64,000 nt of DNA from AP-15 sp963703745 (GTDB taxonomy: Bacteria; Pseudomonadota; Alphaproteobacteria; ATCC43930; CGMCC-115725): assembly GCA_963703745.1 (NCBI GenBank), contig CAVPFL010000003.1, positions 744,001 to 808,000 on the forward strand, given 5' to 3'. The position numbers and the translations under genes are program-made. The notes below the pieces were generated by a model that worked only from the letters and a program-made list of their open reading frames with translations, was not told the origin of the DNA and ran no database searches. This document shows, piece after piece, positions 18,463 to 26,224 of this stretch; within the stretch, counting starts at the first letter, position 1; each line of letters begins with the position of its first letter.

Positions 18463-20249
18463 CAATACACCCGTTCGGCCGGGGGGAAGGCCTGGACCTC
18501 GTTGGACAGCGGGTGGAGATGCACCGGGCGGTCGCCGAGCCGCACCCGGCCGGCCTCGTCGCGCCAGGCCAGCGTGTGCTTGAGCCAGTTCTCGTCGTCG
18601 CGCTCGGGGTAGTCCTCGCGCGAGTGCGCGCCGCGGCTTTCTGTGCGGTGTCGGGCGGAATGCAGCACGACCGCCGCCTGGCCGATCAGATTGTCGAGCT
18701 CGAGCGCTTCGACCAGATCGGTGTTCCAGATCATCGAGCGGTCGGCGACGACGAGATCGGCCATGGCGTGCGCGACCTCGGCCATCTTGTGCAGCCCTTG
18801 CTCGAGTACATTTGCGGTGCGGAAGACGGCGCAATGGTCCTGCATCGCCCGCTGCATCGCGCGCCGGATGGTCCCGGTCTTGCTGCCGCCCTTCGCATGG
18901 CGCATCCGGTCGAGCCGCGCGATCGCCACCTCCGTCGCGGCCGGCGGCACAGCGCCGTGCGGGGCGCCGGGCTCGACGATCTCAGCAGCGCGCTCGGCCG
19001 CGGCGCGGCCGAAGACGAGAAGGTCGAGCAGCGAGTTGGTGCCGAGCCGGGTGGCGCCGTGCACCGAGACGCAGGCTGCCTCGCCGACCGCCATCAACCC
19101 CGGCATGATGCGCTCGGGATCGCCGGCGGTCGGATTCAGCACCTCGCCATGAATGTTGGTCGGAATCCCGCCCATGTTGTAATGCGCGGTGGGCAGCACC
19201 GGGATTGGCTCGCGAGCCACATCCACGCGGGCAAAGATCTTCGCCGTCTCCGAGATGCCGGGGAGCCGCGCATGTAATAGCGCGGGATCGAGATGCTCGA
19301 GATGCAACAGGATGTGGTCGCTCTGCGGCCCGCAGCCGCGGCCCTCGCGGATCTCGATCTCGATCGCGCGGCTGACCACGTCGCGCGCGCCGAGATCGCC
19401 GGAGCGCGGTGCATAACGCTCCATGAAACGTTCACCTTCGGAATTCGTCAGATAGCCGCCTTCCCCGCGCGCGCCCTCGCTGATCAGGCAGCCCACGCCG
19501 TAGACGCCGGTCGGGTGAAACTGGATGAACTCCATGTCCTGCAGCGGCAAGCCGACGCGCAACGCCATCGCATAGCCGTCGCCGGTGCATATATGCGCCT
19601 GGGACGTCGTCCAATAGGTGCGGCCGCTGCCTCCCGTTGCCAGCACCACGATATGTGCACGGAACAAATGCAATGTGCCGTCGTGGAGGCTCCAGGCCAC
19701 GACCCCGCGGCAGGCGCCGTCCTCGACGACGAGGTCGAGCGCGAAATATTCGACAAAGAACTCGGCATTGTGCCTGAGGCATTGCTGATAGAGGGTGTGC
19801 AGCAAGGCGTGCCCGGTCCGATCGGCGGCGGCGCAAGCGCGCTTTGCCAGCCCCTTGCCCCATTGCACGGTGTGCCCGCCGAACGGGCGCTGATAGATAT
19901 GGCCGTCCTCGGTGCGCGAAAACGGCATGCCCAAATGTTCGAGCTCGATGACGGCCGACATCGCATTCTTACACATGTATTCGATCGCGTCCTGGTCGCC
20001 GAGCCAATCGGCGCCCTTGACCGTGTCGTACATGTGCCAGCGCCAGTCGTCCTCGCCCATATTGCCGAGTGCGGCGCCGATGCCGCCCTGGGCAGACACG
20101 GTGTGACTGCGGGTCGGGAAGACTTTGCTGATGCAGGCGGTCTTGAGCCCGGCGGCAGTGGCGCCGAGGCTCGCGCGCAACCCAGCCCCGCCGCCGCCGA
20201 CCACGACGACGTCGTAGGTGTGGTTGTCGATCGGATAAGCCTGGCTCAT
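18462..20249 (-). CDS. Succinate dehydrogenase/fumarate reductase flavoprotein subunit (solitary SdhA)
   Basis: The 595-residue protein is full length for SdhA: Rossmann GGGGAGLRAS, the covalent-FAD His in SHTVSAQGGIGAALGN, HTVQWGKGLAKR, QFHPTGVYG, SEGARGEGGYL with the catalytic-Arg region, PTAHYNMGGIPTN, and the C-terminal FPPAERVY. SdhA oxidises succinate to fumarate and passes electrons to SdhB. No sdhB, sdhC or sdhD is near; normally these genes form one operon. A LysR gene diverges from it. The start at 20249 is chosen because the upstream extension to 20303 has no family similarity. It may be a paralogue that borrows SdhB or a specialised dehydrogenase. Confidence 0.85.
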   Translation of the reverse strand: MSQAYPIDNHTYDVVVVGGGGAGLRASLGATAAGLKTACISKVFPTRSHTVSAQGGIGAALGNMGEDDWRWHMYDTVKGADWLGDQDAIEYMCKNAMSAVIELEHLGMPFSRTEDGHIYQRPFGGHTVQWGKGLAKRACAAADRTGHALLHTLYQQCLRHNAEFFVEYFALDLVVEDGACRGVVAWSLHDGTLHLFRAHIVVLATGGSGRTYWTTSQAHICTGDGYAMALRVGLPLQDMEFIQFHPTGVYGVGCLISEGARGEGGYLTNSEGERFMERYAPRSGDLGARDVVSRAIEIEIREGRGCGPQSDHILLHLEHLDPALLHARLPGISETAKIFARVDVAREPIPVLPTAHYNMGGIPTNIHGEVLNPTAGDPERIMPGLMAVGEAACVSVHGATRLGTNSLLDLLVFGRAAAERAAEIVEPGAPHGAVPPAATEVAIARLDRMRHAKGGSKTGTIRRAMQRAMQDHCAVFRTANVLEQGLHKMAEVAHAMADLVVADRSMIWNTDLVEALELDNLIGQAAVVLHSARHRTESRGAHSREDYPERDDENWLKHTLAWRDEAGRVRLGDRPVHLHPLSNEVQAFPPAERVY

Positions 20250-20354
20250 GATCAGTCGCCTTCGTGTTTCCCGAATCTGGGAACCCTCTCCTCCTTGACG
20301 CAATAAGGAATTGGCGTAGGCTTGTTTCGCGAAATTCGAAGGTGCTCTCGGCCG

Positions 20355-21251
20355 ATGCGTTTCGATTTAACCGATCTTCGGCTGTTTGTTCATGTCGTCG
20401 AGGCGGGCAGCATCACCCATGGCGCCGAGCGCATGCACTTGGCCATTGCCGCTGCGAGCACGCGCATCCGCAACATGGAGGATGTGCTCGGCACGCCGCT
20501 CTTAAACCGTGAGCGCCAGGGTATCCACACGACGGAGGCCGGGCGCACTTTGCTTCACCATGCGCGGGTGCTGCTGCAGCAGGCCGAACGCATGCGCGGC
20601 GACCTTGCCCAATATGCGGAGGGCATCAAGGGACAAATTCGGCTGCTGTCCAACACCAATGCACTGACAGAATTTTTGCCGGAGCCTCTGAGCGCCTTTC
20701 TCGCCGCCCATCCGCAGGTCAACATCGATTTGGAGGAGCGGCTCAGCGACGAGATTGTTGCCGCCGTCGCCGATGGCACGGCTGATGTCGGGATCGTTGC
20801 CGGCACGGTCGAGGTGGCGGGTCTCGAGGTCTTGCCGTTCCGCGTCGACCGGTTTGTGCTCGTGGTCGCGACGAACCATGCTTTATCTACAGTAGAACGG
20901 ATCTCCTTCGCCGAAGTGCTCGATTTCGATTTTGTCGGTCTCGACCGGGCAAGCGCACTGCAGCGCTTTCTGTCTGAAAAGGCTGAAAGGATTGGTCGGC
21001 GTCTTAGATTGCGCGTGCAGCTGCGCAGCTTCGACGCGGTTTGCCGTCTCGTCGAATGCAATGTCGGGATCGGCGTCGTACCGGCGACGACCGCGGAGCG
21101 CCATGCACAAACCATGTCGATCCACCACATCGAGTTGCTCGACGAATGGGCGGTTCGCAAGCTGACGATCTGCGTGCGGCGCCAGGCCGATCTGCCGATC
21201 TACGCGCGCGAACTGGTCCGACATTTGGCGCAGCCGGCCATGGCCAGTTAA
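20355..21251 (+). CDS. LysR-family transcriptional regulator
   Basis: The 298-residue protein has the N-terminal winged HTH (about residues 4-62: LRLFVHVVEAGSITHGAERMHLAIAAASTRIRNMEDVLGTPL, with TEAGRTLLHHA) and a substrate-binding effector domain (about 92-290; GQIRLLSNTNALTEFLPEPL). It is transcribed away from the solitary sdhA with about 105 bp between the start codons, the classic arrangement of a LysR protein and its target. The effector is unknown. The start is the ATG before RFDLTDLRLF; an upstream ATG at 20322 is also in frame. Confidence 0.88.
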   Translation: MRFDLTDLRLFVHVVEAGSITHGAERMHLAIAAASTRIRNMEDVLGTPLLNRERQGIHTTEAGRTLLHHARVLLQQAERMRGDLAQYAEGIKGQIRLLSNTNALTEFLPEPLSAFLAAHPQVNIDLEERLSDEIVAAVADGTADVGIVAGTVEVAGLEVLPFRVDRFVLVVATNHALSTVERISFAEVLDFDFVGLDRASALQRFLSEKAERIGRRLRLRVQLRSFDAVCRLVECNVGIGVVPATTAERHAQTMSIHHIELLDEWAVRKLTICVRRQADLPIYARELVRHLAQPAMAS

Positions 21252-21460
21252 TCGGTCGCGATGCGGCCCTTCAATTTTTCGTGAGATAGACCTTCGCGTC
21301 GTCCTTCAGGCCGGCCGCCAGCAAGGTGACCGGAATAACTCCCGTTCTCCGGACGTCGCAGAAGTTTGCCGGGGGATAGCGTGCGTTAACCTTGCCTAAA
21401 ATCAACCGAGCCGGCCGAGGAGCGCGGGAACCTCACGGCGCGCTTTGATGGATCGTAATC

Positions 21461-22732
21461 ATGTTCAGAAGAAACGGGTGGGGACCTCCCGGTATTATTC
21501 CGCGGTCCGCGTTGTCCGGCATCAACGGGTCGCCCGAAGTCCCGATGATCGAGGCTGAACGCCGGAGCGAAGAAGCACTGCCCGTCTATTTTCTACACAT
21601 TGCGAAAACCGGGGGCACAAGCCTCACCGCGGCGCTCAAGGCATTCTACCGTGCCGAGGAGGTGATCTCCGACGCGGGTAATATTTCGGTCGATTTTATC
21701 AAAACTCAGGAGCACCGCCTAAACACACCTGTCTTCGTTCACGGTCACGCGCAACACGGGGTCATGTCCCATCTGATGGGTCATGTCCGAGCGATTACCT
21801 TTCTGCGCGACCCGCCAGCCCAGGCGGTGTCGAATTACCTGCACGTTGTGCGCGATCTCGATAATCCTCTGAGTTGCGCGGCAATAAATCTCGGCTTTTC
21901 CCGCTTTCTGACCACGTTTTGGCAATACGCGGTTTATCAGGTCAATGCATTGGATGTTTCGATTACGCCGGGACCGGCGTCCTTTCCGGAAGATCTCGAG
22001 CGGCATGTGGGCAACGTCTTCGCTTTGCTTGACCAGATGTTCTTTGTCGGCTGTTTGGAGCAGCTGAACGAGGTTAGCCCGCTCCTGTCACTCATGCTGG
22101 GGCTGCCGACCTGCTTGAGGGTCCCGTGTTTGAATACTGCTGCAGAGCACGGTACAGATGCAGAGACAATCCAGCGTCTGCGTGCCGAATACGCGGCACT
22201 CCAGGACAATGTTAGGATGGCGCATCTCCTCTCGCTCGAACGCGCCATATATGACAAGGGGGCATCGTTGCGGGGCCGATACGAGCGGGAGTGCGTGGAG
22301 CAGGCATTCTTGGCCCGGACACCGCGTTCCTCATCGTTCTATACCGGCTACACAGGCCCAAACGGAATTGTGTATCTTGCCGGAAATTGGCGGCCGCCGG
22401 AAATGACATCCGCCGGGCCGGGATGGTGGACTGACGGCGACGAACGATCGACCTTGGTGATTGAGTTGGCGCCGGCTGTGTACACGCTGGAGGCGGAGGT
22501 TTACGTTACACATTTCGTCAACAAACTGGTCTTTGAAAGCGATGGTCTCGTATTAGACCATCGCCTTCAGGCTGCCGGCGACAGCAATCGCCGTATCCGC
22601 GTTGATTTGCGGCCGCTTTGCCGACAACAGGGCAGGCGGGCTATTCTGACGTTGCGCGTTGCGCGCGAGGTTGGGCCTTCAGTACCGCCTCACTATCCGG
22701 CCTTGGCGTTACGTGACTTCCAGCTCGTCTGA
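21461..22732 (+). CDS. Sulfotransferase-family protein with extra C-terminal domain
   Basis: The 423-residue protein has a P-loop-like 5'-phosphosulfate motif YFLHIAKTGGTSL (about residues 43-55) and a 3'-phosphate-binding region FLRDPPAQAVSNYL (about 112-125), as in carbohydrate sulfotransferase family 2. These enzymes move sulfate from PAPS to sugars or other hydroxyls. Residues beyond about 300 form a separate beta-rich region (WWTDGDERSTLVIELAPAVYTLEAEVY) that may bind a glycan. The start is uncertain: an ATG at codon 29 also fits. No signal peptide. No PAPS-synthesis or glycan genes adjoin. Confidence 0.7.
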   Translation: MFRRNGWGPPGIIPRSALSGINGSPEVPMIEAERRSEEALPVYFLHIAKTGGTSLTAALKAFYRAEEVISDAGNISVDFIKTQEHRLNTPVFVHGHAQHGVMSHLMGHVRAITFLRDPPAQAVSNYLHVVRDLDNPLSCAAINLGFSRFLTTFWQYAVYQVNALDVSITPGPASFPEDLERHVGNVFALLDQMFFVGCLEQLNEVSPLLSLMLGLPTCLRVPCLNTAAEHGTDAETIQRLRAEYAALQDNVRMAHLLSLERAIYDKGASLRGRYERECVEQAFLARTPRSSSFYTGYTGPNGIVYLAGNWRPPEMTSAGPGWWTDGDERSTLVIELAPAVYTLEAEVYVTHFVNKLVFESDGLVLDHRLQAAGDSNRRIRVDLRPLCRQQGRRAILTLRVAREVGPSVPPHYPALALRDFQLV

Positions 22733-22917
22733 CCGCAACCTGGCCTGATCTGCTTCTCACAGGCGCAGTGGATGATCTGCAGCTCCCAATCTTGCGTTAG
22801 TCCCGCGGTCATGGTGCAAATTCGGGCGTGCGGGTGCACCCGAACTACGCAAGCAGGCGCGCCACCCGCGCGGCGCGGCGCCCTCAGAGTAACCGGCTCT
22901 TCCCTCCCGAAGCCCCA

Positions 22918-22950
22918 CCCTAACCTCCCGATTGCGCGGGAGGGTTAGGG
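22918..22950. repeat. CCCTAACCTCCCG-type intergenic palindrome
   Basis: CCCTAACCTCCCG and CGGGAGGGTTAGGG flank a 6-nt loop; one extra G bulges. It lies between the convergent sulfotransferase and dioxygenase genes and may act as a bidirectional terminator. Confidence 0.65.
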
Positions 22951-22970
22951 CGGGGTCCTTCCAGTCGTCC

Positions 22971-23915
22971 TCAGGGCGAGGCGTGACCCATAAAGATCTG
23001 CGGGATCGGCTGGCCCCACGGTCCGCCAGTGCCCTCGCCGCGTTCCATGATGTTGGGTGGGGTATGGGCGTTGAGCACATCGGTATCGGCCCAATGCTCG
23101 TGCACGCGGCCCCACGGGTCGGCCCAATAATCGAAGAGCTGGCTGCCGATCAGATGGCGGCCTATGCCCCACATGTGCTGGTAGCCTTTGCCAACCAGAT
23201 GCTCGTGACCGACCATCACGTCGTCGATATCGGCGGCCTCGTAGGAGAGGTGATTGAGCCCGCTCTTGTCGCCGCGAATGCAGAAGAAGGCGTGATGGTC
23301 GACGTACCCGTCACCGCGGTCGAGGCGATTGAAGGAGCCAACGACGTTGCTCTTCTCGCCGGCATAGAATTCATCCGAGCAGCGGAAGCCGAGCATCTCG
23401 CGATACCAGCCGAGCGTCTTCTCGAAGTTCTTTGACATCACGACGAAATGGCCGAACCGTTTGATGTGTGAGGGGCCGCGCTCGACGCGGAAGAGTTGGC
23501 CCTTGCGGCGGTACTTGTCGTTGCCGGAATTGACCGCGGGGCGAGGCACCTCGATCGGCTCGAGCATCGCCATGCCGTGCACAACCTCGACCTGGTAGCC
23601 GTCGGGGTCGGTGAGCCGCACCCGCTTGCCGCCGCCGGGCTCGTCGATGTCCTCGATCTTCGAGGCTCCCTCGACCCGCGACATTCGCTCGAGGTCCTCG
23701 TAGCTCGCGGCGTGCACGGCGATGCCGACATAACGCGACTCGCCGAGTTCGGTAACGTGGATGTGGTGCGGCGCATCGGTGCCGCGCATATAGAGGGCGT
23801 TCTTGGTCCGATCGGCGCGGACCATGCCGAAATCGGTCAAAAACTCCTCTTGCTTATCGAGATCGGGCGACCGCAGCCGTCCATAGGCGAGATCGAAGGC
23901 TTTGATCACAGGCAT
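22971..23915 (-). CDS. Extradiol (catechol-type) dioxygenase, VOC superfamily
   Basis: The 314-residue protein has two vicinal-oxygen-chelate modules. The second carries the Fe(II) facial triad: His in HIKRFGHFVVMS (about 152), His in SGLNHLSYEA (about 218) and Glu in WGRVHEHWADTD (about 268). Such enzymes cleave catechol or 2,3-dihydroxybiphenyl rings next to the hydroxyls. The start at 23915 follows GGGAGGTT; the open frame runs on to 24353 but that part overlaps the divergent crotonase gene. Divergent arrangement with a ring-cleaving beta-diketone hydrolase homologue suggests a shared pathway for a cyclic or aromatic substrate. Confidence 0.88.
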   Translation of the reverse strand: MPVIKAFDLAYGRLRSPDLDKQEEFLTDFGMVRADRTKNALYMRGTDAPHHIHVTELGESRYVGIAVHAASYEDLERMSRVEGASKIEDIDEPGGGKRVRLTDPDGYQVEVVHGMAMLEPIEVPRPAVNSGNDKYRRKGQLFRVERGPSHIKRFGHFVVMSKNFEKTLGWYREMLGFRCSDEFYAGEKSNVVGSFNRLDRGDGYVDHHAFFCIRGDKSGLNHLSYEAADIDDVMVGHEHLVGKGYQHMWGIGRHLIGSQLFDYWADPWGRVHEHWADTDVLNAHTPPNIMERGEGTGGPWGQPIPQIFMGHASP

Positions 23916-24056
23916 GTACAACCTCCCTGAGAGAACCGTGTCAGCTAGTTTAGAACATTTCTTCGGCCCGGGGGAATCCTCGATTGCCCCGCCCGACGCC
24001 CTCGCCTCGAGGCGCGCCGAGCAGTAGAACAACCGAACCAGCAAAGGGAGCACATA

Positions 24057-24833
24057 ATGAGCTCGTTGGAGGAGTACGCCGGGAAATACCAGACCGCACG
24101 GATGGAGCGCCGCAACGGCATCCTGCAGGTCACCTTGCACACCGAAGGCCAGTCGTTGCGTTGGGGCTTTCTGCCGCACGGCGAGCTGCCGGAGGCCTTT
24201 CACGACATCGGCGCCGACCGCGAGAACCGTGTCGTGATCCTGACCGGGACCGGACCGGAGTTTTCCGGACCGCGCGCGACCCCAGGGACTTCTTCCTTCC
24301 CGTCGCGCCCGTCGATCGAGCGCATCGACCGAATCCATTGGGAAGGCCGCCACCTATTGATGAACCTCTTGAACATCGAGGTGCCGGTGATCAGCGCCAT
24401 CAACGGTCCCGCCTGGCGGCATTCCGAGATTCCGCTCTTGTGCGATATCGTCCTCGCGGCAGACACGGCGCAATTCCAGGATTCGGCACATTTCAACTCC
24501 GATGTCGTGCCGGGTGACGGCATGCACATCGTCTACCCGCTGCTGCTGGGTATGAATCGCGGCCGCTATTTTCTAATGACCGGTCAGACATTGGACGCCG
24601 CCGAAGCACTGCGTCTTGGCATAGTTGCCGAAGTGCTGCCGGCCGACAAGCTCTTGGCGCGCGCCTGGGATCTCGCCGAGGATCTGACCCGGAAGCCGAC
24701 ATTGCTGTTGCGCTATACTCGGCTGTTGTTCACCGAATATCTGCGGCGCCAAATGCACGACCTGCTCGGCTATGGGCTCGCCATGGAGAGCCTGGCATTG
24801 TTCGAAAAGCCGGAAGGCCCCGCTGGCACATAG
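24057..24833 (+). CDS. Crotonase-fold hydrolase resembling 6-oxocamphor hydrolase
   Basis: The 258-residue protein belongs to the enoyl-CoA hydratase superfamily but most resembles 6-oxocamphor hydrolase, a retro-Claisen enzyme cleaving cyclic beta-diketones. Shared landmarks from memory are HTEGQSLRW near the N-terminus, DRENRVVILTGTGPEF, the His in WRHSEIPLLCDIVLA, His in FQDSAHF, Asp in VPGDGMH, and NRGRYFLMTGQ. These fit the catalytic His/His/Asp set described for that enzyme. GGGAG precedes the start. It is followed 13 bp later by a methyltransferase gene and diverges from an extradiol dioxygenase gene. A simple hydratase role cannot be excluded. Confidence 0.75.
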   Translation: MSSLEEYAGKYQTARMERRNGILQVTLHTEGQSLRWGFLPHGELPEAFHDIGADRENRVVILTGTGPEFSGPRATPGTSSFPSRPSIERIDRIHWEGRHLLMNLLNIEVPVISAINGPAWRHSEIPLLCDIVLAADTAQFQDSAHFNSDVVPGDGMHIVYPLLLGMNRGRYFLMTGQTLDAAEALRLGIVAEVLPADKLLARAWDLAEDLTRKPTLLLRYTRLLFTEYLRRQMHDLLGYGLAMESLALFEKPEGPAGT

Positions 24834-24846
24834 CAGGACCAGCGCT

Positions 24847-25629
24847 ATGAGCGAAGACCGGCTCCGCGCCTGGATGGAGGCCAACCGGCCGATCGACCGT
24901 GTCAGGGCCGGAGACGATGCCCTCGGCGAGCCCGAGGACGCCGAACTGGGCGATGTGGCGAGAAAGCGGCTGGTCCATTTGCAGTGCCATTTTGGGCTCG
25001 ACTCGATCCGCCTGGCGCGGCGCGGTGCGATCGTCACCGGGCTTGACTTTTCGACGACGGCGATCACTGCGGCACGCGCGCTGGCGGCCGAACTCGGTGT
25101 GCCCGCGCGCTTCGTCGAAGGCAATGTCTACGACGCGCCGGCTTTGCTCAATGCTCAATACGATATTGCCTTTGTCACCTGGGGATCGATCATTTGGCTT
25201 CCTGACATCCATCTCTGGGCGCAGATCGTGGCCGAGCTTCTGGCGCCGGGCGGATGGCTTTACCTCGCCGAGGGACATCCTTTGACATTGTCGCTCGACG
25301 AGGTCGACAGTCGGTTGGTGGCCTTGCAGGGCTGGCGGACACCGCCATCGGCGCCGTTCATTTACGACGCGACGACGACATACACCGGCGATCCAACGCA
25401 ACTCGCCCACACCCGGAGCTACGAGTGGTGTCATCCGTTGAGTGACATCATCGGCAGTTTATTGGAGGCAGGTCTGCATTTGGATTTCTTGCACGAGCAC
25501 GAGAGATTGCCCTGGCGTTATTTCCAGATGATGGTGGAGGCCGAGGACCGGGGTTACAGGCTGCCGGACGGACATCCGCCGCTGCCCCTGTCTTTTTCAT
25601 TGCGGGCTTCCAAGCGCATTATCTACTGA
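24847..25629 (+). CDS. Class I SAM-dependent methyltransferase
   Basis: The 260-residue protein has the SAM-binding motif I as LVHLQCHFGLDSIRLARRG (about residues 38-56), motif post-I GLDFS, and IAFVTWGSIIWLPD as motif II region. The start at 24847 lies 13 bp after the crotonase gene, so the two are probably co-transcribed. The substrate is unknown. The fold assignment is secure, the role is not. Confidence 0.8.
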   Translation: MSEDRLRAWMEANRPIDRVRAGDDALGEPEDAELGDVARKRLVHLQCHFGLDSIRLARRGAIVTGLDFSTTAITAARALAAELGVPARFVEGNVYDAPALLNAQYDIAFVTWGSIIWLPDIHLWAQIVAELLAPGGWLYLAEGHPLTLSLDEVDSRLVALQGWRTPPSAPFIYDATTTYTGDPTQLAHTRSYEWCHPLSDIIGSLLEAGLHLDFLHEHERLPWRYFQMMVEAEDRGYRLPDGHPPLPLSFSLRASKRIIY

Positions 25630-25776
25630 GCTCTCGGCGTTTTCGGAGAGACGGCGATAGCGGGTCAGGCTGTTCGAAAAGTGATATGGCCGTTCTACGC
25701 GCTGATGTTCATCGTGCTGATGCTGGTCACTTATATCCGCGCGATTGCCCTGCGGCTGCCGCACCAGTCGTTGTGA
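25630..25776 (+). pseudogene. C-terminal remnant of a TRAP transporter large permease (DctM-like)
   Basis: The frame ending at the TGA at 25774-25776 reads VIWPFYALMFIVLMLVTYIRAIALRLP, close to the last transmembrane helix and tail of DctM/TRAP-type large permeases. No start or further TRAP sequence lies upstream; the methyltransferase gene ends exactly where it begins. It looks like the scar of a deletion. Confidence 0.5.
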
Positions 25777-25896
25777 TATCGGGCGGCATTCCCGCAGCCT
25801 CGTATCCTCCCGCAGCCTCGGCCGATTTCCGCAATTCGTGGTTAACTCCCAGATATAAATTGCAATCGAGCCAGAATCGTCGCATTATATCGGCTG

Positions 25897-25990
25897 CATC
25901 GTTACGTCCCCCAACGATGCACATTCGCCTGTCGGACCGGCACGCCGGCAAGGCGGCAGAAGCCCCGGTCGTCCCCGGCCGGGGCTTTTC
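25897..25990 (+). ncRNA. Candidate small RNA: hairpin with C-rich loop plus terminator
   Basis: GCATCGTT and AACGATGC form a perfect 8-bp stem (25897-25921) with the loop ACGTCCCCC, able to pair with Shine-Dalgarno sequences. It is followed by a strong intrinsic terminator. Upstream, TTGCAA and CATTAT with a 17-bp spacer (25859-25898) could be a promoter, though its -10 box overlaps the hairpin foot slightly. Total length would be about 90 nt. No coding frame fits. Similar C-rich loops occur in alphaproteobacterial sRNAs, but I recognise no specific family. It could instead be a leader or the trailer of a lost gene. Confidence 0.4.
25961..25990 (+). terminator. Rho-independent terminator
   Basis: AGCCCCGG (25961-25968) pairs with CCGGGGCT (25979-25986), followed by TTTT. 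The loop is 10 nt. It would end a plus-strand transcript crossing 25640-25960. Between it and 26224 I see no further gene. Confidence 0.75.
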
Positions 25991-26224
25991 TGCTAGTGCG
26001 TCAGGTGCGCCACTCGACGATCTCCGCTAAAAACACTGTCCATAAAAAGCGCACGAGAAGAAACTCACGAGCGCACCCGATTAAAATGTACTGGAGAATG
26101 ATTTACGGTTTTGTATGCCGCTCCAAGCCCCGGTCGAACCGGACTACGGATGCAAGGGGTATCGATCGACGCGAGACTGACAGAACGGGCATAATTGCAG
26201 CAGCCGAGATCAGAGGGTCCGAAT

